From: Paenibacillus methanolicus
GTDB lineage: Bacteria; Bacillota; Bacilli; Paenibacillales; Paenibacillaceae
DNA: 62,035 nt
Assembly: GCF_008124765.1 (NCBI RefSeq)
Contig: NZ_VNHS01000022.1
Location: 1 to 62,035, forward strand
Direction: 5' to 3'
A program made the translations under genes and the position numbers. The notes under the pieces were generated by a model. That model had not been told where the DNA came from, did no database searches, and saw nothing but the letters and a program-made list of their open reading frames with translations. Shown here piece after piece: positions 16,976-24,735 of the stretch. Position 1 is the stretch's first letter; each line of letters starts with the position of its first letter.

Positions 16976-17427
16976 ACAAATTGAATGAAGAGTCCATGGT
17001 TGCCGATCCGGTACGGGCGGAAGAAGGATTGTGGATGCACGAGCCGTCCAAGACGCCCCAACTCCTGAATCCGGTCGTTTTGGCTTACATGGGCGATGCG
17101 GTCTTTGAGATGATGGTGAGGCAATTCTTGATCGCGCAAGTCAATCATAAGCCGCACCATCTACACAAGCAGGCGACCCGGTATGTATCGGCGAAAGCCC
17201 AGCGACTGCTATTGGAACGATGGTCGCCGCTATTAACGGAGGAAGAGGCGGATATCGTGCGAAGGGGACGCAACACCAAGTCCGGCACGCCGCCCAAGAA
17301 CGCCGATCCGGCCGATTACCGGCAGGCGACGGCGCTCGAATGTTTGGTCGGGTATTTGTATTACGGTAAACAAGTGGAACGCTTGCGGGAATTAATGACC
17401 GTCGCGTTCGAGACGAACGAAGGTTAG
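16972..17427 (+). CDS. mrnC: MrnC, mini-ribonuclease III (23S rRNA maturation)
   Basis: Mini-RNase III trims both ends of 23S precursor rRNA in Bacillota. The 151-residue protein is a lone RNase III catalytic domain without a double-stranded RNA-binding domain. The family block NPVVLAYMGDAVFEM near residues 30-44 has the catalytic acidic residues, and ALECLVGYLYY near 125 provides the second acidic cluster. ATG 16972 overlaps the cysS stop; GTG 16960 upstream lacks a ribosome-binding site. It is translationally coupled to cysS. Confidence 0.94.
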   Translation: MNKLNEESMVADPVRAEEGLWMHEPSKTPQLLNPVVLAYMGDAVFEMMVRQFLIAQVNHKPHHLHKQATRYVSAKAQRLLLERWSPLLTEEEADIVRRGRNTKSGTPPKNADPADYRQATALECLVGYLYYGKQVERLRELMTVAFETNEG

Positions 17428-17453
17428 GGCTTCGCATTAGGAGGAAAACATCA

Positions 17454-18209
17454 ATGACAGAACGGGACGACGCGCAGCAAGAATGGATCGCGGGGAAGCA
17501 CCCGGTTATGGAGGCGCTGCGTTCAGGGCGCGAGATTAACAAGATTTGGATCGCGGAACAAGCGCAAAAAGGCGCCGGCGCGATTATCGCGGAAGCGAAA
17601 AAAGCGGGAATCATCGTGCAGATGGTCGATAAGCGCAAGCTCGACCAAATGGTCGAAGGCGTGCCGCATCAGGGAATCGTCGCGCAGGCGGCGGCTTACC
17701 GGTACTTTGAACTGGACGAGCTGATTGCACGGGCGAAAGATAGCGGCGAAACCCCGTTTTTCTTGCTGCTCGACGAGATCGAGGATCCGCACAATCTAGG
17801 CTCTATCTTAAGAACGGCGGAATGCACGGGCGCGCATGGCGTTATCATACCGAAGCGCCGCTCGGCGTCTTTAACCGCGACGGTTGCCAAAACCTCGGCA
17901 GGCGCGGTCGAATACGTGCCGGTAGCGCGCGTGACCAACTTGGCGCAGACGATCGACCGGTTAAAGGAAGAGGGCATCTGGATCGCGGGGACGGACTTGC
18001 AAGCCGAGCAGGACGTGTACCGCTCCAATTTCGATTTGCCGCTCGGCATCGTAATCGGGAACGAAGCGAAGGGAATCGGGCGCCTCATCCGGGAGAAATG
18101 CGATTTCCTCGTGAAGCTGCCGATGCACGGCCAGCTTAATTCGCTGAACGCGTCGGTCGCGGCCGGCGTTCTGATGTACGAAGTGGTGCGGCAGCGGCGG
18201 AAGGGCTAA
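17454..18209 (+). CDS. rlmB: RlmB, 23S rRNA (guanosine-2251-2'-O)-methyltransferase family
   Basis: This SpoU-type methyltransferase (TrmH/RlmB family) has 251 residues. The N-terminal substrate-binding domain begins GKHPVMEALRSG. The C-terminal SPOUT knot contains motif 1 DEIEDPHNLGSILRTAE near 104, IVIGNEAKGIG near 200 and the third motif LPMHGQLNSLNASVAAGV near 222. TAGGAGG precedes the ATG. The target G2251 is assigned by family; tRNA modification cannot be ruled out from sequence. Its stop overlaps the start of the next gene. Confidence 0.93.
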   Translation: MTERDDAQQEWIAGKHPVMEALRSGREINKIWIAEQAQKGAGAIIAEAKKAGIIVQMVDKRKLDQMVEGVPHQGIVAQAAAYRYFELDELIARAKDSGETPFFLLLDEIEDPHNLGSILRTAECTGAHGVIIPKRRSASLTATVAKTSAGAVEYVPVARVTNLAQTIDRLKEEGIWIAGTDLQAEQDVYRSNFDLPLGIVIGNEAKGIGRLIREKCDFLVKLPMHGQLNSLNASVAAGVLMYEVVRQRRKG

Positions 18210-18733
18210 TGAAACGGCGCGACGACGTCCTGCTTGTGGACGGCTACAACATGATCGGCGCGTGGCCGATGCTGGCCAGGTTGAAAGACGAGAATCTGGA
18301 GGATGCTCGGGACAAGCTGCTTGACATGCTCGCCGATTATCAAGGGTATACCGGCATGGAGATCGTCGTCGTGTTCGACGCCCATCAAGTACCCGGATCG
18401 GGGGCCATGTTCAAGCAGCATCGCGTCACGGTCGTCTATACGAAGGAGAAAGAAACCGCGGATGCTTGCATTGAGCGGCTCGCGGTCGAGAAGGCGAAGC
18501 GCAGCCGCAATTTGTTCGTCGCGACATCGGATTTGGTAGAGCAGCACGTGGCATTCGGCAAGGGAGCGCTTCGCATTTCGGCAAGGGAGCTGTTGACGGA
18601 TGTGCAGCAGAACCGCAAGTCGATCGAGAAGGCATTGGAACGGCCGCTGTCCAACCACCGGAACGAATTGGACAATGCTTTGAGTTTAGATGTGAGGATG
18701 AAGCTGGAGCGAATGCGCAGGGGCGAGCCATAG
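18209..18733 (+). CDS. rae1: NYN-domain ribonuclease (Rae1/YacP type)
   Basis: The 174-residue protein belongs to the NYN/PIN-like nuclease family. The first catalytic aspartate is in VLLVDGYNMIGAW near residue 10, the second in VVVFDAHQVPG near 57, and the third in FVATSDLVEQ near 106. In Bacillus subtilis the homologue YacP (Rae1) cuts mRNA in the ribosomal A site. Its ATG overlaps the rlmB stop (TAATG). It is the last gene of the cysES operon; an intrinsic terminator is not obvious. Confidence 0.9.
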   Translation: MKRRDDVLLVDGYNMIGAWPMLARLKDENLEDARDKLLDMLADYQGYTGMEIVVVFDAHQVPGSGAMFKQHRVTVVYTKEKETADACIERLAVEKAKRSRNLFVATSDLVEQHVAFGKGALRISARELLTDVQQNRKSIEKALERPLSNHRNELDNALSLDVRMKLERMRRGEP

Positions 18734-18848
18734 CGCGAATGTTGCTTAATCGAGTCAAATCGAGCCGCGAGTGTTAATTTTGTTGACATTAGCAGGCGGA
18801 AAATGCCATTTTTTCTATATAAATATACTCTATCGCCTCTCAAATTCG

Positions 18849-18878
18849 TTGACGCTCTGAGATTGCATCATGTATACT
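18849..18878 (+). promoter_or_regulatory. Probable sigma-A promoter of sigH
   Basis: TTGACG at 18849-18854 and TATACT at 18873-18878 are 18 bases apart. A second TTGACA at 18783 has no well-placed -10 box. The rest of the 288-base gap before sigH shows nothing else clear. Confidence 0.55.
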
Positions 18879-19021
18879 GGAACTATGTCTTTAGACAGGT
18901 ACGTGTGTAATCGCCATTTATTGATTGGTCTTGCCAAGCCGCTCTGTTACGGGTTGAATGGCCGATCCCGTCATCCTCATTACTTTACTAATGCACGCCT
19001 TTCGAACCGGAGGGATTGTTC

Positions 19022-19672
19022 GTGAGCATCGACCTCAAAGAGTGGAAAACGCTGGACTATGACTGCAGAACGGACGAGGACGTGGTAGAGGCGGTTCGTG
19101 AAGGTGATGGCGAAGCGCTCGAATATTTGATCAACAAATATAAGAATTTCGTCCGGGCTAAAGCACGCTCCTATTTCCTCATCGGGGCCGACCGCGAAGA
19201 TATCGTGCAGGAAGGCATGATCGGCCTATATAAGGCGATAAGGGACTTCAAAGGAGACAAGCTGGCGTCGTTCAAGGCTTTTGCCGAGCTGTGCATCACC
19301 AGACAGATCATTACGGCAATCAAGACGGCGACAAGGCAGAAGCATATCCCGCTTAATTCTTACGTTTCGCTGGACAAGCCGATCTATGACGAGGACTCTG
19401 ACCGGACACTGCTTGACGTCATTTGCGGAACAAGAGTTTCCGATCCCGAAGAACTTATCATCAACCAGGAAGAGTTCGTCGGGTTGGAGGACAAAATGTC
19501 CGAAATCCTAAGCGACCTCGAACGCAAAGTGCTCATGCTTTACTTGGACGGACGCTCCTATCAGGAAATCGCGGTCGACTTGGATCGCCATGTGAAATCG
19601 ATCGACAATGCTTTGCAGCGCGTAAAGCGCAAGTTGGAACGTTATTTGGAAGTTCGGAATATCGGAGGCTAA
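19022..19672 (+). CDS. sigH: SigH, RNA polymerase sigma-H factor
   Basis: Sigma-H directs early sporulation and stationary-phase genes. The protein (about 216 residues) has region 2 (LINKYKNFVRAKARSYFLIG, then EDIVQEGMIGLYKAIRDF) in the N-terminal half and region 4 helix-turn-helix (GRSYQEIAVDLDRHVKSIDN) near the C-terminus. GTG 19022 is chosen over TTG 19016 because GGAGGG at 19009-19014 is seven bases from the GTG. It stands alone between its promoter and a strong terminator. Confidence 0.95.
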   Translation: MSIDLKEWKTLDYDCRTDEDVVEAVREGDGEALEYLINKYKNFVRAKARSYFLIGADREDIVQEGMIGLYKAIRDFKGDKLASFKAFAELCITRQIITAIKTATRQKHIPLNSYVSLDKPIYDEDSDRTLLDVICGTRVSDPEELIINQEEFVGLEDKMSEILSDLERKVLMLYLDGRSYQEIAVDLDRHVKSIDNALQRVKRKLERYLEVRNIGG

Positions 19673-19686
19673 CCGCCATTATCCAT

Positions 19687-19712
19687 GGAGCGCCAATCGG
19701 CGCTCCTTTTAA
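19687..19712 (+). terminator. Terminator of sigH
   Basis: GGAGCGCC and GGCGCTCC form a perfect 8-bp stem with loop AATC, followed by TTTTAATTT. Confidence 0.9.
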
Positions 19713-19879
19713 TTTCAGTCTACATGCAGGTTTGAGATTCCTTAATTTGGACGATAATGGAGAGTGCCAATCGGTCGAGTGGGAAATCGTTAGAAAATGC
19801 AGAGGAATAAAGGCTTTAAGGATGATTGCGGGCACGCCTCGGAGACCTTTATGCGCGCGGCTTCGACAGGAGTTTATCG

Positions 19880-19907
19880 TTGACACTGCCATATCGCTTG
19901 TGATAAA
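19880..19907 (+). promoter_or_regulatory. Probable promoter of the rpmG-secE-nusG operon
   Basis: TTGACA at 19880-19885 is followed after 16 bases by GATAAA, preceded by TG (extended -10). It lies 215 bases before rpmG. The remainder of the gap 19713-20107 contains no feature I can support. Confidence 0.5.
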
Positions 19908-20122
19908 GTGTTTTGAGTAGCCCTAAATAGGCGTTTATTTATGGTGGGCTTTGAATCACCTTGTCGAATCGGTATGATTCTTGCTTTATCGCATAAAGAA
20001 AGCATCGAATTTAGGTTCGCGTAACGGCTTTCTTTCCCGATGATAAACCTACCTTGTCGTCGCGATCGCAATGGTCACGATATGGGGTTTATGTGAATTG
20101 CTAGCTCAGGAGGTGTACCAGA

Positions 20123-20272
20123 ATGCGGGTTATTATTACGTTGGCTTGCACAAGCTGCAAACAAAGAAACTATGCAAGCTCCAAAAACAAACGCAATCAT
20201 CCGGACCGCATCGAGATGAAGAAGTTTTGCAAGTTTTGTAACGAGCATACTCCTCATCGCGAAACGAGATAG
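20123..20272 (+). CDS. rpmG: Ribosomal protein L33, cysteine-containing form
   Basis: A 49-residue protein of the large subunit (MRVIITLACTSCKQRNY at the N-terminus). The four zinc cysteines C9, C12, C36 and C39 are present, so this is the zinc-dependent form of L33 rather than the cysteine-free one made under zinc limitation. AGGAGGTG lies seven bases before the ATG. It heads the secE-nusG operon, as in other Bacillales. Confidence 0.95.
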   Translation: MRVIITLACTSCKQRNYASSKNKRNHPDRIEMKKFCKFCNEHTPHRETR

Positions 20273-20289
20273 GATCTGGAGGTGTTGAC

Positions 20290-20499
20290 ATGGCATTTCT
20301 GGCTAAGATGAAGCAAAGCTTCGGGTCGACGTTCTCCTTCTTCTCCGACAGCTACGCAGAACTTAAGAAAGTTCGCTGGCCCAGCCGTAAAGAGTTGACA
20401 AGCTATACGCTCGTCGTGCTTTTCACGATCGTGGCAATAACAGTTTACTTCTGGGTTCTTGACATCGGGATCTCCGAATTGGTCGAACTGATTGTGTAA
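20290..20499 (+). CDS. secE: SecE, preprotein translocase subunit
   Basis: SecE is the small stabilising subunit of the SecYEG channel in the membrane. The 69-residue chain has the conserved cytoplasmic amphipathic segment YAELKKVRWPSRKELTSYT followed by one transmembrane helix (about 42-62). CTGGAGGTG precedes the ATG. It lies 17 bases after rpmG and 23 before nusG; secY lies far downstream in the spc cluster. Confidence 0.96.
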   Translation: MAFLAKMKQSFGSTFSFFSDSYAELKKVRWPSRKELTSYTLVVLFTIVAITVYFWVLDIGISELVELIV

Positions 20500-20522
20500 G
20501 AAGAGTCAGAAGGTGGCTTGTT

Positions 20523-21056
20523 ATGGAAAAGAGATGGTATGTAGTTCATACTTACTCCGGCTATGAGAACAAGGTTAAAGCGAATTTGGAACGTCGTGTC
20601 GAATCGATGGGCATGGAGGACAAGATTTTCCGCGTGCTTGTGCCGATGGAAGAAGAAGTGGTGAACAAAGACGGGAAGAAGAAGACCGTCATGCGTAAAG
20701 TTTACCCCGGCTACGTCCTTGTCGAAATGATTCAGACGGATGATTCGTGGTATGTTGTTCGGAATACGCCGGGCGTGACCGGATTCGTTGGTTCGACTGG
20801 TTCGGGCTCCAAGCCGACCCCATTGCTGCCAGATGAAGTGGATCAAATCCTCAAGCATATGGGCATGGAAGAGCCGAAGCCGAAGATCGAGTTCGAGCTG
20901 AAAGAAACGGTTCGCGTTATGGTAGGTCCATTTGCCAACTTCGTTGGCACGGTGGAAGAGATTTTGATCGACAAGAGCAAACTCAAGGTTCATGTCAACA
21001 TGTTCGGCAGGGAAACGCCGCTTGAGCTAGACTACACTCAAGTGGAGAAGGTATAG
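20523..21056 (+). CDS. nusG: NusG, transcription elongation and pausing factor
   Basis: NusG binds RNA polymerase and modulates pausing and termination. It has 177 residues: an NGN domain (KRWYVVHTYSGYENKV at the start, YPGYVLVEM near 63) and a C-terminal KOW domain (VRVMVGPFANFVGTVEEI near 130). It is the usual length, without the inserted domain of some phyla. The ribosomal genes rplK onward follow after 92 bases. Confidence 0.97.
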   Translation: MEKRWYVVHTYSGYENKVKANLERRVESMGMEDKIFRVLVPMEEEVVNKDGKKKTVMRKVYPGYVLVEMIQTDDSWYVVRNTPGVTGFVGSTGSGSKPTPLLPDEVDQILKHMGMEEPKPKIEFELKETVRVMVGPFANFVGTVEEILIDKSKLKVHVNMFGRETPLELDYTQVEKV

Positions 21057-21148
21057 TTCGAGTTTGTAGGTCGTCTACATAGGCGTCTTGCGTTTGAGGA
21101 TTTACCGTTCTTGCTGCGGTTGATTATTTGTTGGAGGAGGTGTACAAC

Positions 21149-21574
21149 ATGGCAAAGAAAGTCATCAAGTTGGTCAAACTGCAAGTACCAGCAGGTAAAG
21201 CGAATCCGGCACCGCCGATCGGTCCTGCGCTTGGTCAAGCAGGCGTTAACATCATGGCGTTCTGTAAAGAATTCAACGCGCGTACAGCTGATCAAGCTGG
21301 CCTGATCATTCCGGTCGTTATCACTGTATTCGAGGATCGTTCCTTTACGTTCGAAACGAAAACGCCTCCGGCTGCCGTTCTCCTTCGCGTTGTCGCGAAA
21401 ATCGAGAAAGGTTCCGGCGAACCGAACAAGAAGAAAGTTGCTACCGTTAAGCGTGCGCAAGTTCGCGAAATCGCGGAGCAAAAAATGCCTGACCTTAACG
21501 CAGCTTCCGTAGAATCGGCAATGCGTATGATCGAGGGCACTGCGCGCAGCATGGGCGTTGTTATCGAGGACTAG
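21149..21574 (+). CDS. rplK: Ribosomal protein L11
   Basis: L11 (141 residues) shapes the GTPase-associated centre of 23S rRNA, the target of thiostrepton. The N-terminal PPIGPALGQAGVN motif near 21-33 and the C-terminal RNA-binding half (MRMIEGTARSMGV) are intact. The frame is open to 21128, but ATG 21149 has GGAGGAGGTG before it and gives the standard MAKKVIKLVKLQ start. Confidence 0.97.
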   Translation: MAKKVIKLVKLQVPAGKANPAPPIGPALGQAGVNIMAFCKEFNARTADQAGLIIPVVITVFEDRSFTFETKTPPAAVLLRVVAKIEKGSGEPNKKKVATVKRAQVREIAEQKMPDLNAASVESAMRMIEGTARSMGVVIED

Positions 21575-21599
21575 TTCTTCGAGGGCGGTTCATGGGCAT

Positions 21600-21690
21600 G
21601 CACAAGGCACGCCAGAGTGCGTTGCCTGCCGCATTTGCGGCAAGTGGGAGGATCTCCGCAACATGGGAGCTTTTCCGTTAAAACCACATA
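21600..21690 (+). other. Structured spacer between rplK and rplA, possible L1 target
   Basis: The 132-base spacer contains the hairpin TGCCGC-ATTT-GCGGCA at 21627-21642 and then GGGAGGATCTCCGC and a second ATGGGAGC element. L1 is known to repress its own operon by binding an rRNA-like site in mRNA; a site here is an inference from location and purine-rich motifs only. Confidence 0.3.
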
Positions 21691-21706
21691 AGGAGGAGAA
21701 CTTCAA

Positions 21707-22399
21707 ATGGCTAAACACGGCAAGAAATACAACGAAGCTGCTAAGCTGATCAACGGCGAAGCGACTTACGAAGCAGCAGAAGCAATTGAACTCGTGAAGA
21801 AAGCCGCGACTGCAAAGTTCGACGAAACGGTCGAAGTTGCTGTTCGTCTGGGCGTTGATCCGAAGAAACAAGACCAAGCCGTTCGTGGCGTCGTCGTACT
21901 TCCACACGGTACTGGCAAAACAAAACGCGTTCTCGTTTTCGCGAAAGGCGAAAAAGCCAAGGAAGCGGAAGCGGCAGGCGCGGATTATGTTGGCGATGCT
22001 GACGTAATCAACAAAATCCAACAAGGCTGGTTCGAATTCGACGTTTGCGTCGCAACTCCGGACATGATGGCTGAAGTTGGTAAGCTCGGACGTATTCTCG
22101 GTGGTAAAGGTCTCATGCCGAACCCTAAAGCGGGTACTGTAACGTTTGACGTTACGAAGGCTGTTCAAGAGATCAAAGCCGGTAAAATCGAGTACCGTCT
22201 CGACCGCGCGGGTCAAATTCACGCTCCAATCGGCAAAGTATCGTTCGACGCAGAGAAGCTTGGCGATAACCTCAAAGCGCTTATCGACGCTCTGAACCGT
22301 GCTAAACCGGCTGCGGCTAAAGGGATCTACCTGAAAAACATTGCAGTATCCTCGACAATGGGACCAAGCGCTCGCGTGAACGCGGCTGCATTCCGTTAA
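21707..22399 (+). CDS. rplA: Ribosomal protein L1
   Basis: L1 (230 residues) forms the mobile stalk near the E site and in many bacteria represses its own operon. The N-terminus MAKHGKKYNEAAKLI, the GRILGGKGLMPNPKAGTV signature near 127 and a matching C-terminal domain I are present. AAGGAGGAG precedes the ATG. Confidence 0.97.
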   Translation: MAKHGKKYNEAAKLINGEATYEAAEAIELVKKAATAKFDETVEVAVRLGVDPKKQDQAVRGVVVLPHGTGKTKRVLVFAKGEKAKEAEAAGADYVGDADVINKIQQGWFEFDVCVATPDMMAEVGKLGRILGGKGLMPNPKAGTVTFDVTKAVQEIKAGKIEYRLDRAGQIHAPIGKVSFDAEKLGDNLKALIDALNRAKPAAAKGIYLKNIAVSSTMGPSARVNAAAFR

Positions 22400-22427
22400 G
22401 AGATACCGCTACTCGACATTCGAATAT

Positions 22428-22484
22428 GCATACCGTAGACAGTAGGTGCCTCTTACAGGCTTAATTTCCTACCGAGGTGTTATG
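22428..22484 (+). promoter_or_regulatory. L10 leader (autoregulatory binding site for L10-L12)
   Basis: The conserved L10-leader elements are visible: AGACAGTAGGTGCC, a short GCCT-containing arm, then CCTACCGAGGTGTTATG. The element sits at the expected place before rplJ, and L10(L12)4 binding would control rplJ-rplL. Confidence 0.8.
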
Positions 22485-22543
22485 ATAAAGTGTTTGTACT
22501 GGATTTGAATCGCAAGGTTCGAATGCAGTGAACAGACCGTCAT

Positions 22544-22577
22544 GGCCTTCGCTACTTGCTAGAAGCGAAGGCCTTTC
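22544..22577 (+). terminator. Attenuator terminator in the rplJ leader
   Basis: GGCCTTCGCT and AGCGAAGGCC form a perfect 10-bp stem followed by TTTCTC. Placed between the L10 leader and rplJ, it is the likely output of L10 control. Confidence 0.8.
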
Positions 22578-22646
22578 TCATGCATCGAGGAAGAAGGAAT
22601 TTGTCGCTACACGGGATGCCTCACAATCTTACAGGAGGTGTACAGT

Positions 22647-23144
22647 TTGGCAAACGCAAAGATCATCCAAGGCAAACAACAAGCCGTTGATGAGATTACG
22701 TCGAAACTGCGCGAGAGCGCTGCTACTGTAGTAGCAGACTACCGCGGTCTGAACGTTGCGCAAGTAACCGAGCTCCGTAAACAGCTGCGCGAAGCAGGCG
22801 TTGAGTTTCAAGTATTGAAAAACTCGCTTGTTCGCCGCGCGACTGCAAGCGCAGAGCTATCGCAACTGGATGAAGTTCTGACGGGTCCAACAGCTGTCGC
22901 GTTTAGTAAAGACGATGCCGTAGCACCGGCAAAAATCTTGAACGACTTCGCGAAAAAGAATGACGCGCTGAAACTGAAAGGTGGCGTAGTAGAAGGAGCA
23001 ATCTACAACGCAGACCAAATCAAAGCACTGGCAGAACTTCCTTCCCGCGAAGGCTTGCTCTCCATGCTCCTCAGCGTACTCCAAGCTCCAATGCGCAACT
23101 TCGCCCTTGCGGTTAAAGCTGTCGCAGAACAAAAAGAAGCTTAA
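22647..23144 (+). CDS. rplJ: Ribosomal protein L10
   Basis: L10 (165 residues) anchors the L7/L12 dimers to the GTPase centre. The N-terminal rRNA-binding domain (VADYRGLNVAQVTELRKQLR near 33) and the C-terminal helix that binds L12 (LSMLLSVLQAPMRNFALAV) are complete. TTG at 22647 is chosen because AGGAGGTG lies six bases before it; the frame opens nine bases earlier. It is preceded by its own leader and attenuator. Confidence 0.96.
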   Translation: MANAKIIQGKQQAVDEITSKLRESAATVVADYRGLNVAQVTELRKQLREAGVEFQVLKNSLVRRATASAELSQLDEVLTGPTAVAFSKDDAVAPAKILNDFAKKNDALKLKGGVVEGAIYNADQIKALAELPSREGLLSMLLSVLQAPMRNFALAVKAVAEQKEA

Positions 23145-23217
23145 GAAACAAACGCAATGCCAAAGCGACATTGCTGCGGCATAACCCAAAAATAAACCAA
23201 TTTGTGGAGGTTCAACC

Positions 23218-23577
23218 ATGAGCAAAGAGCAAATCCTTGAAGCCATCAAAGGCATGAACGTTCTTGAACTGAACGATCTCGTTAAAGCAATCGAAGAAGA
23301 ATTCGGCGTTACAGCTGCTGCACCAGTAGCAGTAGTAGCAGGCGGCGCAGCTGCAGTTGAAGAGCAAACTGAGTTCGACGTTATCCTCAACAACGCTGGC
23401 GCTTCCAAAATCAACGTTATCAAAGTCGTTCGCGAAATCACGGGTCTCGGCCTGAAAGAAGCGAAAGACCTCGTAGACAACGCTCCAAAAGCGCTGAAAG
23501 AAAAAGTAAGCAAAGAAGAAGCAGAAGCGGTTAAAGCGAAACTCGAAGAAGCAGGCGCTTCCGTAGAAGTGAAGTAA
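23218..23577 (+). CDS. rplL: Ribosomal protein L7/L12
   Basis: L7/L12 (119 residues) forms the stalk dimers that recruit translation factors. The N-terminal dimerisation domain (about 1-35), an Ala/Val-rich hinge (TAAAPVAVVAGGAAA) and the C-terminal factor-binding domain with GLKEAKDLVDNAPK near 80 are all present. Its codons favour GCA and GTA more than those of the surrounding housekeeping genes, as expected for very high expression. Confidence 0.97.
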   Translation: MSKEQILEAIKGMNVLELNDLVKAIEEEFGVTAAAPVAVVAGGAAAVEEQTEFDVILNNAGASKINVIKVVREITGLGLKEAKDLVDNAPKALKEKVSKEEAEAVKAKLEEAGASVEVK

Positions 23578-23598
23578 TAACACGCCAACGCGTACGGT

Positions 23599-23638
23599 CG
23601 AACCCCTTGGAGCTAACGCTTCAGGGGGTTCGCTTTAT
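23599..23638 (+). terminator. Terminator after rplL
   Basis: CGAACCCC (23599-23606) pairs with GGGGTTCG (23625-23632), and CTTTATTA follows. It separates the L10 operon from ybxB. Confidence 0.65.
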
Positions 23639-23742
23639 TACGACGGTCATGGCTATAAACGTTCGTCATACCGGTTAAACGACAGCGCTGTTACGACGAA
23701 CGTTTATCGTTTTGAACGAAATATGCACAGTGGAGGTATCAC

Positions 23743-24342
23743 GTGGCGGATCATTACTATGAGCAGACGCCGACGACCAAACATGATCGGCAAATGCATG
23801 AGACCGTTCTGCGCGGACATAAGTTTCGGTTCATGACGGATGCTGGCGTATTTTCGAAGACGGGAATCGATTACGGAAGCCGTGTGCTTATCGATAACAT
23901 TGAAGTGCCGGTTAACGCGGATGTGCTCGATGTGGGCTGCGGATATGGGCCGATAGGACTGACGATTGCGAGAATTGCGGAACAAGGACATGTCACGATG
24001 GTAGACATCAACGAACGTGCTATTGAGCTGGCGACGGAGAATGCCAAACTCAATCAAGTTTCAAATGTAACCATTGTACAAAGCAATGTGTTTGAAGCGG
24101 TGCTAGATCGGAAGTTTGATGTGATCGTGACCAATCCGCCGATTCGGGCGGGTAAGGCGATCGTGCATCGGATCTTAGAGGAAGGTGCCGAGTTGTTAAA
24201 ACCTGGCGGATCGATGTGGGTCGTGATTCAGAAGAAGCAAGGCGCCCCATCGGCGGAAGCGAAGCTGGAGACGATATTCGGCAACGTTGAAGAAGTGACC
24301 AAAGATAAGGGATATCGAATTTTGAAAGCCGTCAAGGAATAA
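23743..24342 (+). CDS. ybxB: RsmC-like class I methyltransferase (YbxB)
   Basis: The 199-residue protein is a SAM-dependent methyltransferase. Motif I VLDVGCGYGPIG is near residue 61, an acidic motif II follows (MVDINERAIELA), and the catalytic NPPIRAGK motif near 129 resembles that of the rRNA guanine-N2 methyltransferases RsmC/RlmG. It starts with GTG after TGGAGGT. Bacillus places the same gene between rplL and rpoB, so an rRNA target is plausible but unproven. Confidence 0.88.
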   Translation: MADHYYEQTPTTKHDRQMHETVLRGHKFRFMTDAGVFSKTGIDYGSRVLIDNIEVPVNADVLDVGCGYGPIGLTIARIAEQGHVTMVDINERAIELATENAKLNQVSNVTIVQSNVFEAVLDRKFDVIVTNPPIRAGKAIVHRILEEGAELLKPGGSMWVVIQKKQGAPSAEAKLETIFGNVEEVTKDKGYRILKAVKE

Positions 24343-24363
24343 AACAGTCCAGATGGTATTATG

Positions 24364-24398
24364 TTGACTTGACTTTGTCAATGTGATATCATTATAAA
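24364..24398 (+). promoter_or_regulatory. Promoter region of rpoB-rpoC
   Basis: Two overlapping vegetative-type arrangements are visible: TTGACT (24364) - 17 bases - TATCAT, and TTGACT (24369) - 18 bases - TATAAA. Another TATAAT stands at 24484 without a clear -35. The rest of the 393-base rpoB leader holds only a short in-frame extension of rpoB and no structure I can support. Confidence 0.55.
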
Positions 24399-24735
24399 AT
24401 GTCAGTATAAAATGGGCTCAATCTCTTTAGTTGACTAAAATGTCAAGCGGAAATTTAGATGAATAGATTTCTTGCGAATGACGTATAATGTTTACATTTT
24501 GGGCAAAATTACTTGATATGAGACTTCGCGCGCTCGCGCGTAAGGGGACTGACGGAAGCACGCTCTTTTTTCGAAATCTTCGATAAGGGCTTTTCTTTAT
24601 TGGATCAGAATTTGCATGCTGCACATCGTTTCCGACTTGGGTAAAGCTCGCGGCGTATTGAACTGCGAGGAATTACGCATGCCGGAAATATGTCGCGTTC
24701 ATTTCTGTGAAGTAGACATGAGGGGTGAGGTTAAG

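Noticed and set aside
19423..19920. A 165-codon frame running from inside sigH into the gap after it
   Set aside because: The first part is out of frame with sigH, and the frame runs through the sigH terminator; no ribosome-binding site.
24616..24735. A 40-codon N-terminal extension of rpoB
   Set aside because: The conserved RpoB start is at 24736 with a good ribosome-binding site, and the extension does not look protein-like.
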